Assembly (NCBI RefSeq): GCF_019422935.1
Contig: NZ_JAHZCJ010000001.1
Span: 654,058 to 718,057 of the forward strand
From: Desulfovibrio sp.
Lineage (GTDB): Bacteria > Desulfobacterota > Desulfovibrionia > Desulfovibrionales > Desulfovibrionaceae
Length of the DNA: 64,000 bases
Direction: 5' to 3'
A program made the translations under genes and the position numbers. How positions within the stretch are numbered: the stretch's first letter is position 1; every line of letters begins with the position of its first letter. The notes under the pieces were generated by a model. The model ran no database searches and was not told where the DNA came from. It worked only from the letters and a program-made list of their open reading frames with translations. Below, in pieces: positions 1 through 6,403 of this stretch.

Positions 1-163
1 GGAAGTCGTTGTGCGGCAGCATTATCGCTCCACACCGAACAGGGCTATGTAGCTATATATCCCGGCCCCACTTATCTCCATCCATTCCCGGCCCAAGGTG
101 TTCCCTGAGCCAACTAACCGGCTATTAAGAAGTACCATCAACATTTAGCAGGAGTGACATCTC

Positions 164-430
164 ATGCTTCTTTTGATTTCCTACGATCTTAGAAAGCCTG
201 GAAGGGATTATTCCTCGCTACATCAAGCAATAAAAAATGTTGGAAACTGGTGGCATTGCCTTGAATCTGTCTGGATAGTTGAAACTAGTAGGGATGCGAT
301 CATTGTTCGTGACGAACTAATGCGACATATGGACACAAACGACAAATTAGCAGTGCTGCGCACAGCAGGGGAATGGGGTACGTACAATCTCGGTGATGAC
401 TGCAACCAATGGCTGCACGAGCGTATGTAG
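164..430 (+). CDS. Cas2-like / SinR-family small protein (prophage)
   Basis: This 88-residue protein starts at an ATG preceded by the ribosome site AGGAGTGA. The N-terminus LLLISYDLRKPGRDY, a beta strand ending in YDL followed by a conserved WWHCLESVW segment, resembles the small proteins annotated as 'SinR family' or Cas2-like in prophages, which have a ferredoxin-like fold related to Cas2 and VapD. No cas genes or repeats lie nearby, so a CRISPR role is not supported. It is the first gene of the window and lies on the strand opposite the next two genes. Its function is unknown; a small nuclease or toxin-like role is possible by family analogy only. Confidence 0.7.
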   Translation: MLLLISYDLRKPGRDYSSLHQAIKNVGNWWHCLESVWIVETSRDAIIVRDELMRHMDTNDKLAVLRTAGEWGTYNLGDDCNQWLHERM

Positions 431-432
431 CC

Positions 433-627
433 TTACCTGAGGCTGTTATCTCTTTCGCACGGTGTAAACCACTTATCCAGGAAGGCTTTTAAATCTTCCT
501 GGAATTTTTTGTTTGATTCAGCAGATCCGTAGCCAGTGGGGATAAAAACCCCATCGTCAATCTGACAAATGTGGCTGCACCCCATGTCGATATAGATGCC
601 GCGCTTCACAGTAATAGGTGCACTCAC
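433..627 (-). CDS. small hypothetical phage protein
   Basis: This is a 64-residue protein of unknown function. The open frame extends further upstream, but a GTG at 627 preceded by GGGAGGAA at the right distance is the best start. Starting there also leaves only a short gap after the end of the preceding gene on the same strand, so the two form a small operon. The sequence is mildly acidic with two central cysteines (CSHIC). I see no recognisable domain. It converges with the Cas2-like gene, with only two bases between the stops. Confidence 0.5.
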   Translation of the reverse strand: MSAPITVKRGIYIDMGCSHICQIDDGVFIPTGYGSAESNKKFQEDLKAFLDKWFTPCERDNSLR

Positions 628-641
628 TACGATTCCTCCCT

Positions 642-914
642 TTACTTTATTAGTTGGTTTTTTCGCTTGAAGCACACTTCTACGGGGCCGCTTAGTGAGA
701 AGTCCCACTCCCAAGTTCTCTTGCCGCACCCGGCCCCAGTGTCGAAGTGTATGCCATTTTTATTCAGGAGCTTTTCAATTTCAAAAATATCCTTCATGTC
801 CACCTTGCTCAGATCAAAGTGGATGCCCGCCTGTATTGGCTGCCTTCGCCAAACAATGCTGGGAATATAGCAGGCGCGCCAGCGGCGCAATGTTTGCCAT
901 AAATTTTTAAGCAT
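642..914 (-). CDS. hypothetical phage protein
   Basis: This 90-residue protein starts at an ATG with a very strong ribosome site (GGGAGGAAGG) directly upstream. The N-terminus is basic and tryptophan-rich. The C-terminal half contains a GIHFDTGAGCGKRTWEWDFS segment with the look of a small alpha/beta phage protein, but I do not recognise the family. It is the first gene of a two-gene reverse-strand unit with the 64-residue protein downstream. Its ribosome site abuts a GC-rich hairpin that, on the opposite strand, is an intrinsic terminator. Confidence 0.6.
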   Translation of the reverse strand: MLKNLWQTLRRWRACYIPSIVWRRQPIQAGIHFDLSKVDMKDIFEIEKLLNKNGIHFDTGAGCGKRTWEWDFSLSGPVEVCFKRKNQLIK

Positions 915-925
915 CCTTCCTCCCT

Positions 926-949
926 GCCCCTCACCAGAGGGGCTTTTTT
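926..949 (+). terminator. intrinsic terminator
   Basis: A perfect 7-bp stem, GCCCCTC / GAGGGGC with loop ACCA, is followed by six T. No plus-strand gene ends just before it, so it would stop antisense transcription coming from the left. Its stem is identical to the terminator at 1270-1296. Confidence 0.75.
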
Positions 950-1036
950 GTGTATAATTCGATGTAATCAGTTATGTAATATTTAATCCTGTCGATATGT
1001 TAATGGTCTTATTAATATTCAATCGCAAGAGTTTCT

Positions 1037-1249
1037 ATGTCGGAGAAACAATTTGCCGAGCTATCTCGAATGATTATGGCACAAATTGGAGTCCAAGCGG
1101 CTGGGTTTCGAGTTTGCGCGGCGCTATTGGCCGAACGACAATCGCCAGGAGCAGAAGGCTTTGCTCGTGGTGCTGAACTTTTTGACCAGGGAATAGCTGA
1201 GGTGGTGGCAGCCTTTCAGCTTGACCTCAAATCCCCACGCCAAGACTAA
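1037..1249 (+). CDS. small hypothetical phage protein
   Basis: This 70-residue alanine-rich, probably helical protein has no recognised domain. The start ATG has only a weak ribosome site (AAGAG). An intrinsic terminator lies 20 bases after the stop, and another terminator precedes the gene, which makes it look like an independent monocistronic unit. I see no helix-turn-helix pattern, so I do not propose it as the repressor for the operator at 1338-1387. Confidence 0.5.
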   Translation: MSEKQFAELSRMIMAQIGVQAAGFRVCAALLAERQSPGAEGFARGAELFDQGIAEVVAAFQLDLKSPRQD

Positions 1250-1269
1250 TCCTCAACATTAGCCTTATT

Positions 1270-1296
1270 GCCCCTCCTTCGAGAGGGGCTTTTTTT
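1270..1296 (+). terminator. intrinsic terminator
   Basis: The stem GCCCCTC / GAGGGGC with a six-base loop is followed by seven T. It lies just after the 70-residue ORF. Its stem sequence is the same as the terminator at 926-949, although the loops differ. Confidence 0.85.
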
Positions 1297-1337
1297 ATTG
1301 TCCGCTGAACTGCGGGTAATTTTTTATAGGCATAAAA

Positions 1338-1387
1338 TTACTTTTAGGCAATTTTATTGTTGACTATAAATTACCTTTTGGTAATCT
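1338..1387 (+). promoter_or_regulatory. phage promoter with overlapping operators
   Basis: A -35 box TTGACT (1360-1365) and a -10 box TAATCT (1382-1387) are separated by 16 bases. A perfect inverted repeat, TTACC-TTTT-GGTAA (1371-1384), fills the spacer and runs into the -10. A second copy, TTACTTTTAGGCAA (1338-1351), matches 11 of 14 positions and is centred 33 bp upstream, about three helical turns. This is the arrangement of a repressed phage early promoter. No repressor gene is visible in the window. Confidence 0.65.
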
Positions 1388-1774
1388 GCATTTGCAACAC
1401 GGGAACGACTGCGAACACGGGGCAAGCCCCAAAGTAGCCACAAGCCGGAACTGTGAAGCAAACCGCTGATCAGTAGCGAGGCCCCGAATAACAAGTAGTA
1501 GGGAGTCCTAGACCGAAGGTCATAAGGCGGTTGGAAAGAATGAGAACTGGCCCGGTGCGGAAGGGGCAGGGGTGAAAAGATATCGTCGCACACCGTTAGC
1601 GCGGAGCGGCGTTACCCGATGCGGGGCACATAGCCCGCCGTAGGGCGCAAGGTAGCTGTTGACCGACCATAGCAGCGGAATTTCTTTCATACCGCTCTGG
1701 GCATCGTCCGGGGCGGGATTGGAGGAGATTCAACAAATTTGCGCCGCGTTTTCTTGCTTTTCGTAGGCGCAGGG

Positions 1775-1802
1775 GGCCGTTCCATCGGGGAGCGGCCTTT
1801 TT
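1775..1802 (+). terminator. internal intrinsic terminator
   Basis: A 9-bp stem (1775-1783 with 1789-1797, one G-T pair) is followed by five T. It sits inside the structured region, so either the RNA ends here or transcription must pass it to reach the tRNA and the early genes. Confidence 0.65.
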
Positions 1803-1874
1803 CTATGGCATCTAGCCAGGGCATCACGCCCCGGCATTTCACATACCGGGTGAACCCGTCCAGGGAGGAATCCA

Positions 1875-1964
1875 ATGGTCATCCGCGTCGGCCCTCGGCA
1901 ATCGAGGGAACAATCCTCCCATGGCTTTGTCGCAGAGAGGCACACCGTTAAGGGCGGGGGATAG
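1875..1964 (+). CDS. possible 29-residue peptide inside the structured region
   Basis: This is a short frame with a strong ribosome site (GGGAGG, spacing six) before its ATG. The peptide is polar and resembles nothing I know. The same bases form the GGGAGGA/TCCTCCC helix that closes a hairpin domain, so the 'ribosome site' could be RNA structure instead. It is recorded because the start signal is good, but it is weakly supported. Confidence 0.2.
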   Translation: MVIRVGPRQSREQSSHGFVAERHTVKGGG

Positions 1965-1999
1965 CTGCTGCAACAGAACAGCCGCCATGGGGTAACGCA

Positions 2000-2031
2000 G
2001 GCCGGGGGTATTTCTCTCCCCCCGGCCTTTT
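2000..2031 (+). terminator. intrinsic terminator before tRNA-Pro
   Basis: A perfect 9-bp GC stem, GGCCGGGGG / CCCCCGGCC, is followed by four T. It ends the structured region 13 bases before the tRNA. Confidence 0.75.
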
Positions 2032-2044
2032 CCATTTTCAGTGA

Positions 2045-2121
2045 CGGAGCGTAGCGCAGCCTGGTAGCGCACCTGCTTTGGGAGTAGGGGGTCGCCGGTT
2101 CGAATCCGGCCGCTCCGACCA
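2045..2121 (+). tRNA. tRNA-Pro(TGG), phage-borne
   Basis: The cloverleaf is complete. The acceptor stem CGGAGCG pairs with CGCTCCG, the anticodon loop TTTGGGA gives anticodon TGG, the T-loop is GTTCGAATC, and CCA is encoded. The anticodon stem has one G-T pair. It lies inside the prophage between a terminator and the early operon, unlike the chromosomal tRNA-Pro(GGG) at 62626. It reads CCA and probably other CCN codons and may support phage translation. The antisense of this tRNA is the well-known source of a spurious 'GAAGFEPATPYSQSR' protein. Confidence 0.95.
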
Positions 2122-2141
2122 AATTTCAAATGGAGTCTGCC

Positions 2142-2321
2142 ATGTGCGAACACTTGGGCGATTACACGCCAGGGAGCAGATCGTGGGGTGATGATGTCCC
2201 AGGACATGCCCAAGGATGCTTCTACCCAGGCGATGAGCCGGGTTGTCGGTGCAGAATCACAGGTGAGTTGTGTGACCCTGATTTTTGTCCCTTGGAAGAG
2301 GGCAGGGAGGTTTTCCAATGA
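2142..2321 (+). CDS. small Cys-rich phage protein
   Basis: This 59-residue acidic protein has six cysteines, arranged around GCRCRITGELCDPDFCP. An ATG at 2130 is possible, but the ATG at 2142 has a GGAG ribosome site six bases upstream and is preferred. It is the first gene of the early operon, directly after tRNA-Pro, and its stop overlaps the next start (ATGA). The cysteines suggest a small metal-binding or disulfide-stabilised protein. I do not recognise the family. Confidence 0.6.
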   Translation: MCEHLGDYTPGSRSWGDDVPGHAQGCFYPGDEPGCRCRITGELCDPDFCPLEEGREVFQ

Positions 2322-2404
2322 GTGTACGAGACATTCTGATCATTCTGTTCGGCCTCATGTCCATGCCCCTTGTGATTGCCATCGGCGCGCACCTGGGGGG
2401 CTGA
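2318..2404 (+). CDS. 28-residue membrane peptide, copy A
   Basis: This tiny hydrophobic peptide (SVRDILIILFGLMSMPLV at its core) begins in an ATGA overlap with the previous gene, which supports translational coupling. It probably forms one membrane-spanning helix. A second copy with the same RD-x3-ILFGLM-x-MP pattern begins at 2537, two genes downstream, pointing to a local duplication kept under selection. Its function is unknown; small phage membrane peptides often act on the host envelope, but nothing here proves that. Confidence 0.5.
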   Translation: MSVRDILIILFGLMSMPLVIAIGAHLGG

Positions 2405-2405
2405 C

Positions 2406-2540
2406 ATGACAATGTGCATCTACCGCAATGGCGTTCTTGTCACGCTCCGAGGGACCAGAAAGGAAGTCATGGAGCAGATTCGGTCATGGTGCCCGTCTGG
2501 GCTGCTGATAGAAATTTTCAGTCGTGGGAGGGCGCAGTGA
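2406..2540 (+). CDS. 44-residue phage protein
   Basis: This short basic protein starts two bases after the previous stop and overlaps the next GTG start by four bases (GTGA). It contains two cysteines and a TRKEVMEQIRSWCPSG helix-like segment. I recognise no domain. Tight packing between two paralogous membrane peptides is the main evidence that it is translated. Confidence 0.45.
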   Translation: MTMCIYRNGVLVTLRGTRKEVMEQIRSWCPSGLLIEIFSRGRAQ

Positions 2541-2620
2541 GCGCACGAGACTTTATGGCCATTCTGTTCGGCCTCATGTGCATGCCTGTTGATATTTTTA
2601 TCGACCAGAAGGGGGGATAG
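2537..2620 (+). CDS. 27-residue membrane peptide, copy B
   Basis: This is a paralogue of the peptide at 2318: both begin S-(V/A)-RD followed by an ILFGLM-x-MP core, but this copy ends in a charged tail (DQKGG). It starts at GTG within the stop of the 44-residue gene and stops one base before the exonuclease start. The conserved core and coupled start suggest a real gene, with unknown function. Confidence 0.45.
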   Translation: MSARDFMAILFGLMCMPVDIFIDQKGG

Positions 2621-2621
2621 C

Positions 2622-3179
2622 ATGTTTCCCTCAGTGACAACTGTTCTCGCGCCGTTCGGGGGTATTGAGGAGCTGAAACGCCGATTTCCCGCCGTCATCG
2701 AACGCGCTGCTGTGCGTGGAACAGCTGTACACGGATACTGCGAAGATGCGGCAAAGGGTCTGTTCGTCATGGGTGTACCCGCAGAATACCGGGGATATTT
2801 CGACAGTTTCATGCACTGGCTGGCCGATGTTGAGGAAGTGGTGGCGACCGAGCTGCGGATTATGGACACGGCACTCGGGTTTCACGGGCAGATGGACATA
2901 ATTTGCCGCATGAAAGGTGATTCGGCGCTGTCGCTCTGGGACTACAAAACTCCGGACCATGTATCGCCCACATGGGGCCCGCAAATAGCCGCATACACAC
3001 ACCTTGCCCATCTTGACGGCTACCCGGTCGAGCGCGCGGGTATGGTGCGCCTGCGTAAAACAGGACGCCCGCCCCTGGTCACTGAATACACAAAATCACT
3101 ACGCCGGCATTGGAACGTCTATGTTTCGGCGCTCAACGTTTACAACGCTTTCATAGCCCCCAAAGGGAGGAAGATATGA
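2622..3179 (+). CDS. phage PD-(D/E)XK exonuclease (RecB/YqaJ-like)
   Basis: This 185-residue protein has the start ATG preceded by AAGGGGGG. The segment GFHGQMDIIC followed by LWDYKTPDHVSPTWGPQIAAY reads as the motif II Asp, the (D/E)XK motif (DYK) and the downstream Q-x3-Y helix of PD-(D/E)XK exonucleases of the RecB/lambda-exonuclease type. Such enzymes resect double-stranded DNA to give 3' ends for a single-strand annealing protein. The Bet-like annealing protein lies two genes downstream, which fits a recombination module. The stop overlaps the next start (ATGA). Confidence 0.75.
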   Translation: MFPSVTTVLAPFGGIEELKRRFPAVIERAAVRGTAVHGYCEDAAKGLFVMGVPAEYRGYFDSFMHWLADVEEVVATELRIMDTALGFHGQMDIICRMKGDSALSLWDYKTPDHVSPTWGPQIAAYTHLAHLDGYPVERAGMVRLRKTGRPPLVTEYTKSLRRHWNVYVSALNVYNAFIAPKGRKI

Positions 3180-3937
3180 CCACTGCGCAAAGCATAGATA
3201 TTTCGCAAGGAATGGACTTTTCCGCTGTCGTTGGCCTCGTGCCTGGAGTTGTTCCCCCACCCGTAGAAAAGGTTGCAGAATCTGCCTCGGCGAACAACCT
3301 TCCGGCCGTCTTGACTATGCTTGCCCCTCGCGCGGTACTTGAACCGTTCCGGAGCAAAGCCAAGGACCTCGCCGCCAAGGCATCTGCCATCAAGGTGCAG
3401 GACCAGGAAAGCCAGCTCGCGGCCACAACACTTGCGGGAACCATCAAAAAAGTGGCGAAAACTGTAGAAGACGCCCGCAAGGAATACACTGCGCCCATCA
3501 ATGAACACGTTAAGGCCGTCAACGGGCTTGCCAAAGAGATAACGGCTCCTCTTGATACCGGCATGCGTTACCTCACTGGTCAGCTCAACCAATACGCAGC
3601 CAAGGTTGAACTGGACCGTCGCAAGGCCGAAGAAGAAGCCCGACGCCAGGCAGAGGCCGAACAGAAGCGCTTGGACGCCGAAGCCAAGGCTGCTGGCGTA
3701 GAAGCCCCCATCGTACCCGAAGTTCTTCCGGCAAAATCTGAAAAAGCCACCGTGCGTACCGAAACAGGCACGTCTTACCAGCGCAAAGTATGGACCTTTG
3801 AAGTTGAAAAGCTGGCCGATGTGCCGCGCGAATACATGCTTCTGAACGAAAAGGCGGTCAACGCTGCAATACGGAACGGTATCAGATCAATACCCGGTCT
3901 GAAAATTCTTGAAACCACAAGCACCGTTATTCGATAG
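3176..3937 (+). CDS. phage coiled-coil protein of the recombination module
   Basis: This is a 253-residue protein. The ATG at 3176 has GGGAGGAAG upstream and overlaps the exonuclease stop. After an N-terminal linker, residues of about 65-170 are predicted helical, with a long Lys/Glu/Ala-rich coiled coil (RRKAEEEARRQAEAEQKR). The C-terminal third has a compact region ending in IPGLKILETTSTVIR. Proteins of this shape often sit between exonuclease and RecT/Bet in temperate phages, but their role is not well known. It is probably an accessory to recombination or replication. Confidence 0.6.
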   Translation: MTTAQSIDISQGMDFSAVVGLVPGVVPPPVEKVAESASANNLPAVLTMLAPRAVLEPFRSKAKDLAAKASAIKVQDQESQLAATTLAGTIKKVAKTVEDARKEYTAPINEHVKAVNGLAKEITAPLDTGMRYLTGQLNQYAAKVELDRRKAEEEARRQAEAEQKRLDAEAKAAGVEAPIVPEVLPAKSEKATVRTETGTSYQRKVWTFEVEKLADVPREYMLLNEKAVNAAIRNGIRSIPGLKILETTSTVIR

Positions 3938-3947
3938 GGGTAGTACG

Positions 3948-4937
3948 ATGAGCAATGTACCCGCCACCCAGAACAACAATTCTGGCAATCAGGCTATTTT
4001 CGCCCGCTTCGCCACTCGTTTTGGTCTCGATTCGAACAAGGTTTCGGGCATTCTGAAAAATACTGCCTTCAAAACTTCCAGCAGCCAGGGAGTTACAGAC
4101 GAACAGATGGCCGCGCTGCTCGTCGTGGCCGATCAGTTTAACCTGAACCCGTTCGTTAAGGAAATCTACGCTTTTCCGGACTCCAACGGCCGGGGCATCG
4201 TGCCCATCGTGCCCATTGACGGGTGGACACGCATCGCCAATGAACACCCGCAGTATGACGGCGTAGAGTTCTGCTACGCCGAGGAGACCGTGCCCCACGG
4301 CGGCAGGAAATGCCCGGCCTGGATTGAAGCTGTAATTTATCGCAAGGACCGTTCCCGCCCGACCAGAGTTAGAGAATATCTGGAAGAGTGCGCAAAAAAC
4401 TCCGGCCCCTGGAACAGTCACCCGCAACGCATGCTCAGGCATAAGGCGTTCATGCAGTGCTGCCGTGTCGCCTTCTCCTTCGGCGGTGTTTACGACGAGG
4501 ACGAGGGCGAACGCATTGCCAGCGCCCGCCTCGTCGAGATGCCGAACGGCATGCCTGCTTCCATCGACATCACTCCGGACGCCAAGGCACTGCCCACCGG
4601 CGAAGAGTTCGAAGGCATCATTCTACAGGCTGGCTTCGGAGATCAGCGGGACAAAGTAGATGCGTACCTGCATGTCTGCGCGCAGCACTTTCAGTCATCC
4701 ATTGATGAAGTGAAGGCGGAGGTCGTTCGCCATCCCGACAATTTCATTAAGACTTTCCCCGCCTGGCTCAAAAGCGCAGAGCAGCAAAAAAATGGGCAAG
4801 CCTCTGCTGCGGCCAAGCCTCAGGATGCGAAGGAAGAGGACCGTACCTTCCCTTGCCCCAACAAGGATAACGCCCTTGTTGATGACGAGGATTGCTTCCA
4901 CTGCAAAGAACGCGAAGGCTGCCCAGGCCGCGCATAA
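3948..4937 (+). CDS. bet: phage recombination protein Bet (RecT/Red-beta family)
   Basis: This 329-residue single-strand annealing protein carries the family signature: an N-terminal QFNLNPFVKEIYAFPDS segment, then IVPIVPIDGWTRIANEHPQYDG and, around residue 165, MLRHKAFMQCCRVAFSFGG. It anneals complementary strands after resection by the exonuclease encoded just upstream. The C-terminus is unusual in carrying a Cys-rich tail (about residues 300-329, four cysteines, pattern C-x-H-C-x5-C), absent from lambda Beta, that could bind metal. The start at 3948 follows a weak GGGG ribosome site. Confidence 0.85.
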   Translation: MSNVPATQNNNSGNQAIFARFATRFGLDSNKVSGILKNTAFKTSSSQGVTDEQMAALLVVADQFNLNPFVKEIYAFPDSNGRGIVPIVPIDGWTRIANEHPQYDGVEFCYAEETVPHGGRKCPAWIEAVIYRKDRSRPTRVREYLEECAKNSGPWNSHPQRMLRHKAFMQCCRVAFSFGGVYDEDEGERIASARLVEMPNGMPASIDITPDAKALPTGEEFEGIILQAGFGDQRDKVDAYLHVCAQHFQSSIDEVKAEVVRHPDNFIKTFPAWLKSAEQQKNGQASAAAKPQDAKEEDRTFPCPNKDNALVDDEDCFHCKEREGCPGRA

Positions 4938-4972
4938 TTGCCAGCCCAAAAGACAAATACAGGAGAAACCAC

Positions 4973-6403
4973 ATGGCCCCCAGGAAGAAAGCCAAGGCGC
5001 TCCCGCGCCCTGAACCCGAAATGTTTACGGTCTGCGGCGACATCGTACAGGAAACCGAGGACGCCATCCTGCTTGTGTGTGATGGCGAGGACGTCTGGCT
5101 GCCCAAGAGCCAGATTGAATACGTCGGTGAACGCGGTGACATGAATGTTGAAGTTACGCTGCCCGACTGGTTGGCTGATGACAACGGCCTGGTCGATGGC
5201 CAGGGGGTTAAGGCTGGTGAAAGTGGCGGGCAGCAGGAACAGCCACAGGAAACCGAGCCTGAGCCTGACCCCGATCCCAACGATACAATGGCGATCACCC
5301 TGACCATCCTCGCATTTTCTGAGGATGGGGAGACGGCCACCGTTGAAGACCGCCACGCCAACAAGGCAGACATTCCCACAGCCTCCTTCACTCATGGTGA
5401 AGACGAAATCAACGTGGGGGACACGGTCTTGTGCAACGTTCTGGTCAGCGCGGTGGAGCCAACAGACCTTTGCCCTGACGACGTGCCCAATGATGATGCC
5501 TGCGCCTCGGCTGATAACCCCGAAGACGAGCAGAAGGACTGCGAAGCGTTGCCTGCCTGCTTGCGGGGGCGGGATGTCCACTGGCTCAAGAAAGAAACCT
5601 GCACAAAGGCTTTCCCGCTGTCCGACGAGGATAAGCTGGAACTTGGTAGCAAAATGGCCGCTGCACAGGCCAAGATTGACCAGCTTGAAGATGAACTCGC
5701 CAGCGTCCGTAAGAGCTACAAGGGCCGCATTGAAGAACATCAGGAGACCTTGAGCCAAGCAGCCGAAGAGTTCCGCTACGGCAAAACGGAGCCACAGGAC
5801 GTTGAGTGCGACGTGTTCCAGGACTTTGATTCCGGCGAAATCGTCTACGTCACTGCCGATGATGCCGCCGAAGTGATCATGCGCCGCCCCATGACTACGG
5901 ATGAACGCCGTCCGACGTTGTTTGACGGCCCGCCTTCCATTGGCAAGGGGCATTCCGCGCCGCTTGGCGAAGACCCGCGTCACCGGGTCGTGACGACTGA
6001 GGCGACGCCACAGACTTGGGGGCACACCTGCGTTGATTGCGCCCATATGCCGAACGCTGATGACGGCACACAGGCCGAGGAATGCGCCAATTGTGCGCAG
6101 AGCGTTGAAGGTGGTACGGACAACTGGGCGCCGCGCCGCGAATGCGCCACCTGCAATTACAAGAGCATTGCCGTCAACATGCCCCCGTGCAATACCTGCG
6201 TGCTGAACCCTCAGGCTGATGCAGGTGCAGAGGATGACAACTGGATCTCTGCTGGGAACAAAGCCGTTGTAGAGCCCTCTGAAATTGATGAATCCCCGGC
6301 AGAAGAACTCCAGGCCGGGGAACCCGTTGATGAAGAAGCGGCTGAACAGCCCCCGCTGATTGGCGGTGAACATCAGCCCGCCTCTGGAGCCGCCATCCAA
6401 TGA
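4973..6403 (+). CDS. large acidic Cys-rich phage protein, function unknown
   Basis: This 476-residue protein starts at an ATG with AGGAG upstream. Residues 1-70 look like a small beta-rich domain. A low-complexity acidic linker (PQETEPEPDPDPND) follows, then a second globular part, a predicted coiled coil near residues 215-265, and a C-terminal region with repeated Cys pairs (CVDCAHMPN, CANCAQS, CATCNY, CNTCV) that could bind two zinc ions. I do not recognise the family. It lies in the recombination operon and overlaps the zinc-ribbon gene by four bases. Confidence 0.65.
   Translation: MAPRKKAKALPRPEPEMFTVCGDIVQETEDAILLVCDGEDVWLPKSQIEYVGERGDMNVEVTLPDWLADDNGLVDGQGVKAGESGGQQEQPQETEPEPDPDPNDTMAITLTILAFSEDGETATVEDRHANKADIPTASFTHGEDEINVGDTVLCNVLVSAVEPTDLCPDDVPNDDACASADNPEDEQKDCEALPACLRGRDVHWLKKETCTKAFPLSDEDKLELGSKMAAAQAKIDQLEDELASVRKSYKGRIEEHQETLSQAAEEFRYGKTEPQDVECDVFQDFDSGEIVYVTADDAAEVIMRRPMTTDERRPTLFDGPPSIGKGHSAPLGEDPRHRVVTTEATPQTWGHTCVDCAHMPNADDGTQAEECANCAQSVEGGTDNWAPRRECATCNYKSIAVNMPPCNTCVLNPQADAGAEDDNWISAGNKAVVEPSEIDESPAEELQAGEPVDEEAAEQPPLIGGEHQPASGAAIQ

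Larger units (their letters stand above)
1394..2031 (+). ncRNA. candidate large structured RNA upstream of phage tRNA-Pro
   Basis: About 640 bases between the operator-controlled promoter and tRNA-Pro have no convincing gene on either strand but many hairpins. Examples are 1511-1514/1518-1521, 1674-1678/1692-1696, 1741-1745/1766-1770, 1830-1834/1846-1850, the 7-bp closing helix 1863-1869/1914-1920 enclosing 1892-1897/1903-1908, and the palindromic helix 1919-1925/1984-1990. It ends in a strong terminator. Long ornate RNAs next to tRNAs (GOLLD, ROOL) are known in phages, but I cannot show homology. The alternative is a long regulated leader with antitermination. The promoter, the terminator and the lack of coding are seen directly; the RNA identity is inference. 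Confidence 0.45.

Noticed and set aside
164-430. CRISPR-Cas locus from the Cas2-like protein
   Set aside because: No cas1, no effector genes and no repeat-spacer array are visible in the window.
1037-1249. The 70-residue ORF as the phage repressor
   Set aside because: No helix-turn-helix pattern, and the size and composition do not suggest a DNA-binding protein.
1354-1593. Minus-strand frame of 79 residues in the structured region
   Set aside because: Low-quality composition, no ribosome site, and it runs through the promoter/operator of the opposite strand.
1394-1700. Group II intron beginning at the structured region
   Set aside because: No domain V hairpin pattern, no reverse transcriptase gene and no plausible interrupted gene were found.
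1730-2122. 130-residue minus-strand frame beginning with a GAAGFEPATPYSQSR-like sequence
   Set aside because: This is the well-known false protein made by translating the antisense of a tRNA; it covers tRNA-Pro and the structured RNA and has no ribosome site.
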